This document shows, one piece after another, positions 7,326-14,127 of a stretch of DNA of 35,998 nucleotides; within the stretch, counting starts at the first letter, position 1; each line of letters begins with the position of its first letter. A model generated the notes under the pieces. The model had not been told where the DNA came from. It searched no databases and worked only from the letters and a program-made list of their open reading frames with translations. This stretch comes from JAJRAG01 sp050010535. GTDB taxonomy: Archaea; Thermoplasmatota; Thermoplasmata; Methanomassiliicoccales; JACIVX01. A program made the position numbers and the translations under genes. The stretch covers positions 1-35,998 of the forward strand of contig JBEKKT010000017.1 of the NCBI GenBank assembly GCA_050010535.1, read 5' to 3'.

Positions 7326-7537
7326 ATGGAAGATACACGACTTGAGAAGACGCTGAGGCCGTCTACGACGACATCGTGCAGACCGTCCCGATCAAAATCA
7401 GGAAGCGCTGCCCGGTTCTGCTCAAGATGGCGATGCTCCTCGATCTGATGAAGCACGAGACGAACCGGAAGATAGCAATCGACCTCGAGATCGTCGGGAG
7501 CTGCGAGGAGTGCAAGGGGAAATGCGGAGAGCAGTGA
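7326..7537 (+). pseudogene. Small cysteine protein gene with a single-base frameshift
   Basis: From ATG 7326 the frame reads MEDTRLEK. One base out of phase from about 7349 it continues as AEAVYDDIVQTVPIKIRKRCP..., ending SCEECKGKCGEQ at TGA 7535-7537. One missing base near 7349-7352 would explain the join. The C-terminal part has the CP...C-x2-C layout also seen in the protein at 8911-9102, suggesting diverged relatives that bind metal or an Fe-S cluster. A GTG inside the second frame could give a shorter product. Upstream to 7175 I see no other gene. Confidence 0.45.
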
Positions 7538-7578
7538 TTGTTCCTGCGTGGTATGCGCAGGATTCCTTCTGACCTCTC

Positions 7579-8415
7579 TCAGAAGAAATCCATATTGGAA
7601 GGAGACCTAGAGCGGATCCTCTTCCTAATCAAGTCCTCAAGCTTCTTTCTCACGTCTTCGTTAGTAGGTATCTCACAGATGCCGTATCCCATCGGACTGT
7701 TGTCCGTTGGATTCTTCCTGACTAGAGAATATATGTTGAGGAATCTATCTATACTTCTGTCCCAACCTCTGATCAATCCGTTGAAGGCCCCAGCACATAT
7801 GTCTGCAAACTGGATCCCGACATTATGGTTCGAGCAGGAAATCGCCGCACTTGGAATGATGTGCTCGATCTTCATCAATCTGGTCTTGGTTGCTTGATAG
7901 AATGCTTCCCGAGCCATCTTGTCTTCCTTGTTGCACGACTCATTGTCTATGAAGAAAGTCGCCAAGTTTCTGTTCTTGATTTCCATTTCCACTCTCTGGA
8001 CCATGGTCTCGAAGTGCATTTTGATAATGTTTCGTTTCGCGACTCTGCCAACAGCCTTCCTGTCGGTGACGGTGAATACAAACTTCGCATGGGTCCTGAT
8101 ATTCAGAAGGCCCAGGACTTCTCCAATGAACTTGGAGGCGTCAGCTTCACTCACGTTCTTGATGCCTGGATAAGCAGCTCCGTTCTCCGTCGTGGTCCTC
8201 TTCCAATCCGCGAGGAAACTATACCTCATCTCAAAATCCAGCGGAAGCCCCCATTTATCTTTGGCGATGCCCATGATGTCGATGAGAGTAAACCACTCAT
8301 TCGCTGGAATAATAAGGCAACTTCTGCAGTAGAAGGGGGACTTCGCAATCGATTTCTCACCTTTCTCCTCGTGATAAGTTCCAGAATCATCCGAAAACAC
8401 GAAAAAGACAGTCAT
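7579..8415 (-). CDS. DUF3800-domain protein (RNase H-like fold)
   Basis: The 278-residue protein matches the DUF3800 pattern. FSDDSGTYH (residues about 7-15) carries the first acidic pair. FFIDNESCNKEDK near residue 155 carries a middle acidic group. GIQFADICAGAFNG near residue 210 has the final Q-x-A-D motif. The family is predicted to adopt an RNase H-like fold with a metal-binding site and often lies in mobile or defence regions, but its reaction is unknown. Two of the cysteines (YCRSC) are not general family features. The gene starts at ATG 8415, 23 bases after a zinc-ribbon gene on the same strand, so the two probably form an operon. Its end faces the frameshifted small gene at 7326-7537. 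Confidence 0.75.
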   Translation of the reverse strand: MTVFFVFSDDSGTYHEEKGEKSIAKSPFYCRSCLIIPANEWFTLIDIMGIAKDKWGLPLDFEMRYSFLADWKRTTTENGAAYPGIKNVSEADASKFIGEVLGLLNIRTHAKFVFTVTDRKAVGRVAKRNIIKMHFETMVQRVEMEIKNRNLATFFIDNESCNKEDKMAREAFYQATKTRLMKIEHIIPSAAISCSNHNVGIQFADICAGAFNGLIRGWDRSIDRFLNIYSLVRKNPTDNSPMGYGICEIPTNEDVRKKLEDLIRKRIRSRSPSNMDFF

Positions 8416-8438
8416 ATCAAGGTTCTTTCATGCCCTCC

Positions 8439-8690
8439 TCAATCTCCTTCAGTTCCTCCGCCGTTTCCTTTCTCCATCAACCCATACTCAAACAGAACAA
8501 CCTTGCACTTCTGACATCTGAATCCTTCGATGTTGCGCGGAGCTGGTGCATGCATCAAACGTTCCTTATTTGCCATGAACTGCTGGCCATGCTCGAAACG
8601 TCTGTCAAACCAAAAGACACCGAGAGCCACCGACGATCCTATCTGCAGATATCCGTGCTCCATTTCCGTGCCGCACTTGGGGCAAAGCAT
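8439..8690 (-). CDS. Zinc-ribbon protein of the DUF6487 type
   Basis: The 83-residue protein begins MLCPKCGTEMEHGYL and later has FRCQKCKVVLFEYG, two CxxC knuckles framing an insert with IGSSVALGVFWFDRRF. This arrangement, with a GYL motif after the first knuckle and a W-containing middle, matches small DUF6487-like zinc-ribbon proteins of unknown role. ATG 8690 is preceded by GGAGG (8696-8700) with 5 bases of spacing, a strong ribosome binding site in this mostly weakly signalled neighbourhood. The C-terminus is glycine-rich (GNGGGTEGD). It is the first gene of a two-gene unit with the DUF3800 gene, so the pair may act together. Confidence 0.65.
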   Translation of the reverse strand: MLCPKCGTEMEHGYLQIGSSVALGVFWFDRRFEHGQQFMANKERLMHAPAPRNIEGFRCQKCKVVLFEYGLMEKGNGGGTEGD

Positions 8691-8730
8691 TCTGTCCTCC
8701 TTCCCCTGGGTTTAACAGTCTCCCTCTGAA

Positions 8731-8740
8731 GCTTATAACT
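8731..8740 (-). promoter_or_regulatory. TATA box for the zinc-ribbon/DUF3800 pair
   Basis: The minus strand reads AGTTATAAGC about 41-50 bases before ATG 8690. That would leave a short leader containing the GGAGG ribosome binding site. Confidence 0.45.
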
Positions 8741-8910
8741 TTCGCAAGCGACTTTCAAAGAGGTCTCCGCGCCAATCATTTTTGAGAGTATCGAGCGAAA
8801 ATTCAAGCCTCACGTTGACTGATGTTCCCCAAAATTCCTGTTGGGGAAGAACAGACTTGGAAAACGCTTAGCAGACGGTCAGTTTCCACGGATCCAAATT
8901 CGCCGCGGAC

Positions 8911-9102
8911 GTGATCAGAGCCATGCTAGAAGAGTTGAGAGGTAACCTCGACTGTCAGGATGGGGCCCGGAAGTGCCCAGCGGTTATAATGATGCATAAG
9001 GTCCTCGGAGAACTCGATGCGGCCTCAATCATCGCGACCCAGGAAGAGCTAGGCATCGCGGATTTCAACGTGGAATGCAAGCAGTGTCCTCTACAGAATT
9101 AG
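8911..9102 (+). CDS. Small cysteine-containing protein, unknown function
   Basis: The frame encodes 63 residues from GTG 8911, or 59 from ATG 8923. It contains KCPAVIMMHKVLGELDAASI and ends with VECKQCPLQN, so three to four cysteines are placed as CP ... CxxCP, suitable for zinc or an Fe-S cluster. The layout resembles the frameshifted small protein at 7326-7537. An in-frame TAG 45 bases before the GTG rules out a much longer start. The stop overlaps, on the opposite strand, the stop of a wHTH remnant. No promoter is obvious, and function cannot be assigned. Confidence 0.45.
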   Translation: MIRAMLEELRGNLDCQDGARKCPAVIMMHKVLGELDAASIIATQEELGIADFNVECKQCPLQN

Positions 9103-9233
9103 TTCTGATTATCAAGGACTTCTTCGATCTGAAGGAGCAGCTTGGCAACCTTCACGCCTTTCGGAGTGAGCTGGAGCTTCTTGTCGGGCCAAAGAGAGTC
9201 CTCCTTGCGTTCTCCGTGCTGCGCTTCAACTCC
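9099..9233 (-). pseudogene. C-terminal remnant of a transcriptional regulator
   Basis: The minus strand has a 44-residue open stretch ending at TAA 9099-9101 that reads EDSLWPDKKLQLTPKGVKVAKLLLQIEEVLDNQN. LTPKG-x-x-VA-x-L is the usual end of an archaeal winged-helix regulator (wing, then dimerisation helix). A TAA at 9234-9236 and the lack of a start codon show that the DNA-binding half is missing. It is a fragment left by a deletion or insertion. Confidence 0.5.
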
Positions 9234-9748
9234 TTAATGCTATTTCCTCACATAACTAGTGGAACCCTCTTTTACGCTGCAACCCGTGATATGAACAAAG
9301 TAATCCGTCAATTGTCATAGAGTGGACTTGCCTGGATTCGAACTCGCTAAATCAAGATGTTTATGGTGCAGCCCAACATAAAGGCCTCTTCTGCGCTCCA
9401 CTTTGGGCCAGATTCCGCGATGCAGAATCAATACCTCTAGAAGGGCTCGCATTCTTTCTACAACCTCTGTCATCATTCCTTCAAAACCCCTGCCGCAGGG
9501 ATGCAACTGGTCAACTGGAGGAAGAGAATTGCATTATACCAGTCAAGCCTGACCAACTTCCATGATATTCATTTCTGCCATGGAGATGTTGGTGCCTCTC
9601 ATTTCCCGAGAATGTCAATAGCGACCGTGCCATATGACCCCGTTTGTGGTTCTGCCGCTTAGGCGAGAGCACATACGTAGCCATCCTTTGCTTCCGGATT
9701 AATGGGTATAAACTCGTCCCGGATTGGGCTCTATTCCCAAGGAAAACC
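9234..9748. other. Gene-free stretch
   Basis: I see no convincing coding frame in these 515 bases. Around 9325-9345 the minus strand has GAGTTCGAATCCAGG followed by CAAGTCCAC, which recalls a tRNA T-arm and acceptor end. The T-stem does not pair and the rest of a cloverleaf is absent, so at most it is a worn tRNA 3' fragment. A TATA-like GGGTATAAACTC lies near 9701. Confidence 0.4.
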
Positions 9749-10189
9749 TCACCCGGGCGTGAGGCCGGTCGGCCGTCGACGTCCTTTCTTGCCTTTCGAG
9801 CGTTGCCTCCTCCCGAGCCTTCTAACATCGCACTCTCGGAGTCCATCTATAAGTCCGCAGTCGTGGTGCATGCATATCTGCACGATGCTGAGGTATATCT
9901 CCTCCTTCATCTCCTGATCGTCGATAGCGATCGGCTCTCCGCAGGAGTAGCAAGTCACGTAGACTGCATACCGTTCCTTTGCCTTTCTATATCCATTCCA
10001 AAACGCCTCATTGTAGTTTCTCTCTTCAACCTCGAGCGCCTCCCGGAAGAACTGCCCGATAGACTTGTTCTGCTTCTCGAGAATGGTCCTAAGCCGATCG
10101 CGAACGCCTCTTGAATCCCGGAACGAGATTACCGGATGCTTGTCGTCGTAGCGCTTCTTTGCCGGGGGAATGTGCCCTCTTCTCACCAA
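9749..10189 (-). CDS. Ribbon-helix-helix-like protein with a zinc-binding C-terminal half
   Basis: The 146-residue protein begins (TTG 10189 or GTG 10186) about 10-13 bases after an AGGAGG motif. Residues about 18-55 (HPVISFRDSRGVRDRLRTILEKQNKSIGQFFREAL) look like a ribbon-helix-helix DNA-binding unit: a short strand and two helices with a G/S-x-F-x-R-x-AL second helix. Next come an aromatic, charged helix (YNEAFWNGYRKAKERYAV), then CYSCG and CMHHDC, which can form a zinc site. The last 30 residues are basic (RRLGRRQRSKGKKGRRRP). It is probably a plasmid- or island-borne regulator. It lies downstream of the regulator at 10350-11135 on the same strand. Confidence 0.6.
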   Translation of the reverse strand: MVRRGHIPPAKKRYDDKHPVISFRDSRGVRDRLRTILEKQNKSIGQFFREALEVEERNYNEAFWNGYRKAKERYAVYVTCYSCGEPIAIDDQEMKEEIYLSIVQICMHHDCGLIDGLRECDVRRLGRRQRSKGKKGRRRPTGLTPG

Positions 10190-10340
10190 GTTTATACGCC
10201 TCCTGCCTGAGTCCTGCGACGGTCATGAAGACGAATATCCTGACCGTAGACGGCATATGGTAGATGATACCGTATTCGATGTGGAATACGAATCGCGAGG
10301 GGTCTGTAAACGCAGAATCGCCTTCGAACAGTCCTTCCAA
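10089..10340 (-). CDS. Possible small gene with a damaged start, overlapping the RHH gene
   Basis: A frame starting at TTG 10340 reads MEGLFEGDSAFTDPSRFVFH and continues through PSTVRIFVFMTVAGLRQEAYKLG. Its first 50 codons mostly end in G or C, like real genes here. The best start signal is one frame away: GAGGTGA followed by ATGATG, overlapping the TGA of the upstream regulator, gives MMYTL and then needs a one-base shift to join this frame. The second half merely shadows the RHH gene. It is either a small gene with a frameshift near 10341 or a chance frame. Confidence 0.3.
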   Translation of the reverse strand: MEGLFEGDSAFTDPSRFVFHIEYGIIYHMPSTVRIFVFMTVAGLRQEAYKLGEKRAHSPGKEALRRQASGNLVPGFKRRSRSA

Positions 10341-10349
10341 GAGTATACA

Positions 10350-11135
10350 TCATGTTCTCACCTCGCCCTGTCTTGTCTTCTTGCCCGTTGCTAGCTCTGC
10401 CGTGTCAATCTCCGAGATGATGTCGACCCTCGCAGTTTCGGCTCTTGCCGAAGTGCTTAAACACAGCACCGCCTCAAGTCCCTCGTCCCTCAACCTCATG
10501 CGGGAGCTGACGGCCGTGTCGAGGGCAAATGCGAAGTTCATCACGTCCCTCAGCCTAGTCAGGATTCTCTCCGTCCTATCGGGCTCATCCGGCGGCAGCT
10601 CCTGATCGAATCTCACGGAGGGGGAGAGCAGAATCTCGAGGGCTCTCGCCGACAACTGGGCCAGATTGCCGATGTCCCTCAGCAGCACCGATTGTTTCGC
10701 CAACGAATCCTCATCGAGGTCCGGCTTCTGGCTGAAATATCTCGGGAGATCGGAGACTATCACGAGCTGTCCGAACTTGCTTTTTCGTATCACAGAAAGG
10801 ATTGACAGGCCGTAGTAGTCGGCAATCTTCGCGAATGCGTCAAGGGACGGAACTATCTGGTAGTGCAGGGTTTCCCGATGCCTGAGCTCCGAAGCCGCCG
10901 TGTATGATCTCAAAATCCCATTCTTCTCGAGCCTGGTAAGGGCGGAGCGCAATCCGGGCTTCGTGGCCTTCCAGATCTCCCACTGATTCAGGTCTAATAT
11001 CCGCCGCCCCTCCTTTATGATCTTAGTCACATACATCGGCTCGTTGTTCATCTTTGCCAGCACTATCAATGCCTTCATCTCATTGTGCTTCGCGATTTCT
11101 CTTTTGTCGGCCATTAGTCGTTCAGTCATTTGCAT
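10350..11135 (-). CDS. Winged-helix transcriptional regulator with an unrecognised C-terminal domain
   Basis: With the ATG at 11135 the protein has 261 residues; TTG 11234 or ATG 11174 are longer alternatives. I prefer 11135 or the ATG at 11129 because sequence before MTERLMADKR is A+T-rich and not protein-like. The helix-turn-helix lies in EMKALIVLAKMNNEPMYVTKIIKEG through KPGLRSALTRLEKNGILRSY, with a wing in RHRETLHYQIVP. The C-terminal 160 residues are helical (RYFSQKPDLDEDSLAKQSVLLRDIGNLAQLSARALEILL) and not recognised. It is divergent from a small acidic protein gene (11311) across a shared symmetrical TATA element, so it may control both. The same frame stays open after its stop, into the possible small gene. 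Confidence 0.6.
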   Translation of the reverse strand: MQMTERLMADKREIAKHNEMKALIVLAKMNNEPMYVTKIIKEGRRILDLNQWEIWKATKPGLRSALTRLEKNGILRSYTAASELRHRETLHYQIVPSLDAFAKIADYYGLSILSVIRKSKFGQLVIVSDLPRYFSQKPDLDEDSLAKQSVLLRDIGNLAQLSARALEILLSPSVRFDQELPPDEPDRTERILTRLRDVMNFAFALDTAVSSRMRLRDEGLEAVLCLSTSARAETARVDIISEIDTAELATGKKTRQGEVRT

Positions 11136-11240
11136 CTCACAGCTACACCTATTGTCGGAAGCTATATTTAGCATTTTATCTATATGACCAGATATGGTAA
11201 ATTTCCGTAAATTCTTGAGTCCAGCATTAAACAATCAAGA

Positions 11241-11250
11241 AGTTTATAAG
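11241..11250. promoter_or_regulatory. Symmetrical TATA element shared by divergent genes
   Basis: AGTTTATAAG reads as a TATA box on both strands (TTTATAAG forward, CTTATAAACT reverse). It lies about 60 bases before the acidic peptide ATG at 11311 and about 110 before the preferred regulator start, leaving leaders on both sides. A second A+T-rich run at 11165-11190 could also serve the regulator. Confidence 0.4.
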
Positions 11251-11310
11251 TAACTAGCCCTTACGTAGTTCCATGAACAGCCCAGCAATCCGGGCAGGAA
11301 GTGATCCCAA

Positions 11311-11475
11311 ATGGTTGCAAGGGAAATCGGCGAAGCCCTCATGGAGCTACAGAGAGCCCTCATCGACCAGGGCATGGCGGAAAGCGACGCCGTGGAGCTT
11401 GTCGATGAGTTTGAAATGCGCATTGTCGAGGCTCTGGGTGACAGCGATACCGGGAGCAGGGACGGCGATAGCTAA
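11311..11475 (+). CDS. Small acidic protein (54 residues)
   Basis: ATG 11311 opens a 54-residue frame ending at TAA 11475. AGGAAGTGATC lies about 8 bases upstream as a ribosome binding site. The product is helical and acidic: MVAREIGEALMELQRALIDQ, then AESDAVELVDEFEMRIVEAL and a serine/glycine/aspartate tail. I know no family. It is divergent from a winged-helix regulator and followed by a good terminator, so it is a monocistronic unit. It could be an antitoxin-like, anti-repressor or recombination-directing factor of the element, but nothing in the sequence decides between these. Confidence 0.6.
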   Translation: MVAREIGEALMELQRALIDQGMAESDAVELVDEFEMRIVEALGDSDTGSRDGDS

Positions 11476-11491
11476 GGCCGGGTCTGACACC

Positions 11492-11535
11492 GGGGTCAGG
11501 GGCGCAGAATGTCTCGCCCCCGACCCTGTATTTTT
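11492..11535 (+). terminator. Stem-loop plus T-run after the acidic protein gene
   Basis: GGGGTCAGGGGCG (11492-11504) pairs with CGCCCCCGACCC (11515-11526) around a 10-base loop, and TATTTTTCTT follows. This looks like a hairpin terminator. Archaeal termination mainly needs the T-run, so the hairpin may also protect the 3' end of the RNA. Confidence 0.6.
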
Positions 11536-12003
11536 CTTGGATTTATCTGGAATCTTTGCGTTCCCACTGAGTTCTGATCCCTGGCCAGTCAGAGACCAAG
11601 GAGTGATTGTACGATGGCGACCTAGACATGAAGTAACAAAGAATACGGAAGAGAAGCTTCATGGCGAAATGGTGGGAAACAGAGGAATTCTCAATTCCAG
11701 ACATCTGGTTGAGGAAATCGATGGAATCGATTCTAAGCTTCGCAGGAGACCTGTCATAGAGGTTGAGCATCCAATTTACAAGAAACCGCAGATTGATATC
11801 AGCCCAGCAGGGATAATCTCCGACACGAGTTGGAGGTCAAATCAGGTCAGGAGACATTCCGGTTTCTCCGTGTGCGCCATAACCTGGTGGGTTTGCCCGA
11901 ACTACACTAGAGCCCACTGGGATCCGAACCCGGCTTACTATCACATGAGAGTCGGGAAGAAAGTTCGGAGGCCTGGGTTACAAAAAGGATCAGGAAACTA
12001 ACG
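11536..12003. other. Stretch before the integrase without a convincing gene
   Basis: A plus-strand frame is open here, but its residue composition is unlike a protein. It may contain a decayed segment (LVEEIDGIDSKLRRRPVIEV, about 11700-11765). Near 11920-11950 the minus strand reads GCCGGGTTCGGATCCC, superficially like a tRNA T-arm but lacking A58 and a matching acceptor. The stretch is more A+T-rich than the integrase that follows. Confidence 0.35.
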
Positions 12004-13230
12004 ATGAGTCCAGACACATTGCTCAAAGCTTCTCAAGCAGGGACAATTGATTTGGGCGATAAGCTTACAGCCTTTCAATGCAATACACTGGCTGAGGCGA
12101 GGATACCACGATATGATGGACAACTCGCCTCGGGAATTGGTCTGGATGACGAGAGGACAGAGGCTTCCCATCTCGCCCGAAAAGATCAATCCGTTGTCAA
12201 GAAGCGAACTCGCGGCAGCGACGGCCGATTCGTAAGGTTGCGGAACTCTATGGGTAAGTACCCATTCACCGTCCTTGCGAACCAAATCCTTGAGCAGACA
12301 GCTCCATGGTACTCCGAGTCCACGCAGCGGGAGAGAGTAAGGAAATTCAGGCGAGTCCATGCAATCCTGCAGGAACTGAGAACAAAAGGCCGCATCTCGA
12401 CGACGTCGCCAAAGAACATGAACGAGGCCGACGTCGTTCAGTTCATCGGCTGGTGCAAGGAGCATCTGGACAATGCGACAAGCTGCAAATATCTTCGCTT
12501 CCTTGGAGAGGTCCTTCAGGTCGCAGGAAATGGTGCGTATGCCAATGTGAAGCTGGAACGAAGGCATTGCCTTCCGCGACCGACTCCGAAAGCCATCAAG
12601 ACCCTGACGCCGGATCAGAAGGACAGACTGTTAGGAGGCAGTTGGTCGCTGGAAGACCCCTTCCTGGATGCAACGGTCAAAGCCGCCCTTCATCTTTACC
12701 TCTATACCGGGATGAGGTCGAGTGAGGTTCGGCTTGCCAGGTTGTCGGACATGGATCTGGAGAAGCAGGAGATCGTTGTCTCATCCCCGAAGGGAAAACA
12801 ACGGTGGGCCTCCGGGGACGAGGCCGCCCCGCTGATGCCCGGCGCGGAGCCGATGCTGTTGGGCTATCTTCAGTCGAGAGCCGTGTATCTGGTACAGAAA
12901 GGCTTTGACCCGAATCAGACCGAGCCGCTCTTCCCGTACATCAACAAGCATGGAAAAGTGGAGTACTGGAACCAACAGCTCTGGAATAAGTTGAAGAGGT
13001 ATGTGGAACAGGCATCGGGGGTGCGGTTCAAATGGAAGGATCTGCGGCCGACTTTCGGGCAGTATGTCAAGGACATAGGTGCGCCGATAGAGATTGTCTC
13101 TAAGGCCCTGAGGCACAGCTGCACGAGGACAACGGAGCTTTGGTACGCGAGGGTGAGACCGGAGAGCGCGTTCTCTCAGATGCGGCAGCTTTGGGAAGCC
13201 GCTGCCGCAAATCCCAAGAGTGCTGATTAG
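12004..13230 (+). CDS. Tyrosine recombinase (integrase)
   Basis: The 408-residue protein has the catalytic domain of the phage integrase family in its C-terminal half. TGMRSSEVRLARL holds the first arginine, SPKGKQRW the beta-hairpin lysine, KWKDLRPTFGQYV the second box (the usual first histidine is lysine here), LRHSCTRTTELWYARV the third box with its histidine/arginine and the nucleophilic tyrosine. The N-terminal part contains a core-binding SAM-like domain at about residues 85-190. The first 70 residues are poorly protein-like, so translation may begin later. It ends 22 bases before the 3' end of tRNA-Met, the expected position for an integrase next to its own attachment site. Confidence 0.85.
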   Translation: MSPDTLLKASQAGTIDLGDKLTAFQCNTLAEARIPRYDGQLASGIGLDDERTEASHLARKDQSVVKKRTRGSDGRFVRLRNSMGKYPFTVLANQILEQTAPWYSESTQRERVRKFRRVHAILQELRTKGRISTTSPKNMNEADVVQFIGWCKEHLDNATSCKYLRFLGEVLQVAGNGAYANVKLERRHCLPRPTPKAIKTLTPDQKDRLLGGSWSLEDPFLDATVKAALHLYLYTGMRSSEVRLARLSDMDLEKQEIVVSSPKGKQRWASGDEAAPLMPGAEPMLLGYLQSRAVYLVQKGFDPNQTEPLFPYINKHGKVEYWNQQLWNKLKRYVEQASGVRFKWKDLRPTFGQYVKDIGAPIEIVSKALRHSCTRTTELWYARVRPESAFSQMRQLWEAAAANPKSAD

Positions 13231-13252
13231 ATTTTGGCCAGAAAAGGTGATG

Positions 13253-13341
13253 TGGGCCCGGTCGGATTCGAACCGACGACCATCTGGTGTCTCAGACAGA
13301 TCCTATGAGCCAGACGCTCCACCGGACTAAGCTACGGACCC
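13253..13341 (-). tRNA. tRNA-Met(CAT), elongator type, with a 15-nt intron
   Basis: The minus strand folds into a full cloverleaf: acceptor GGGTCCG with CGGGCCC, D-arm GCTTAGTCCGGTGGAGC, anticodon stem TCTGG with CCAGA, T-arm GTCGG-TTCGAAT-CCGAC and discriminator A. The anticodon loop CTCATA is followed by a 15-base intron (13289-13303) at the canonical 37/38 position, then A38. The anticodon is CAT. The anticodon stem lacks the three G-C pairs of an initiator, so elongator Met is likely, though a C34-modified tRNA-Ile cannot be excluded. The CCA end is not encoded in full. Confidence 0.9.
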
Positions 13342-13373
13342 TTGACTCGCAGGTTCAGGTTATTGTCAGGTGC

Positions 13374-13382
13374 GATATAAAG
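13374..13382 (-). promoter_or_regulatory. TATA box of tRNA-Met
   Basis: The minus strand reads CCTTTATATCG, ending about 33 bases before the mature 5' end, with a purine/C-rich element before it. The spacing fits a short 5' leader. Confidence 0.6.
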
Positions 13383-13529
13383 GTGTTGCCTGTGTGATGC
13401 CTCATAAACGACCAAATCCAGCTAGGTAGATTGAATCAATTCGTAAGAGGGGCTATTCCCGGATCAGAAGAATCGATAAGGGGTTATACCTCAAGATTCT
13501 TATTTGGCGGTCAAGAGGGAGATGAACCG

Positions 13530-14090
13530 GTGAGTCAAGACAGAATCCCGCCGGGGCAGAAAGCGAAAGCGAGATTCCCAGTGCTCAACGAAGGGACGGT
13601 TCCCTGTCCGATCCGGTCAAATGGGACTTTACGGGCGACAGAGCAATCGACAGGAATTTGAAGTTCACATGGGATGAATTCAAGTCGTTTTCCTCTGTGA
13701 GATCATTAGCGACTTCCACTGCGTTACTGGCTGGAGCAGGTTCGACAACAAGTGTGAAGGTGTAAGGTTCTCTGCGATCGCCAACATGTGTGAACCGGAT
13801 GCGAAAGCCGTCAGCGTCTTCATCAGCGTGGAAGGCGGATACACTACGAGCGTGATGCTCAAGGGCATGCTCGATGGCGACTTCCTCCTGGCATATGGGT
13901 CGACGGGGCTCCTCTCGAGCCCAAGCACTGCGGCCCGTTTCGTCTCGTCGTCCCAAAGAAGTGCGCGTACAAGAGCGCAAAGTGGGTGAGGAAGGTCACA
14001 TTGATGACTGGGCACGAGCTCGGCTACTGGGAGGTCACAGGATACAGCGACAGCGCGGATCCTCGGAAAGAGGAGAAATATAGTCGGTAG
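13530..14090 (+). pseudogene. Sulfite-oxidase-like molybdopterin oxidoreductase, broken by three frameshifts
   Basis: Four segments in successive frames join into one recognisable protein. VSQDRIPPGQKAKARFPVLN (from GTG 13530) is followed from about 13603 by SDPVKWDFTGDRAIDRNLKF and WDEFKSF. From about 13699 it reads EIISDFHCVTGWSRFDN, which carries the molybdenum-ligand cysteine. From about 13893 it reads PLEPKHCGPFRLVVPKKCAY through KWVRKVTLMTGHELGYWEV to TAG 14088. Each junction needs the same change, one missing base. These blocks are typical of the oxidoreductase molybdopterin-binding (YedY/sulfite oxidase) family; intact relatives run to about 190 residues in this short form. It is probably a dead gene, but repeated one-base losses could also be sequencing errors. 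Confidence 0.8.
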
Positions 14091-14127
14091 TCCCTATCGA
14101 GGCCAAAACCTCAGAGGTGTCTGTCTC

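Noticed and set aside
9321..9400. tRNA-like signal on the minus strand (GAGTTCGAATCC and a partial acceptor)
   Set aside because: The T-stem does not pair, only five acceptor pairs can be drawn, and no D-arm or anticodon arm fits. It is at most a worn fragment.
11915..11950. T-arm-like GCCGGGTTCGGATCCC on the minus strand near the integrase
   Set aside because: It lacks A58, and no matching acceptor or anticodon arm is present. I could not show it to be an attachment site.
11273..12001. Long plus-strand open frame before the integrase
   Set aside because: The residue composition is not protein-like, it crosses a clear terminator, and it overlaps the better-supported 54-residue gene in another frame.
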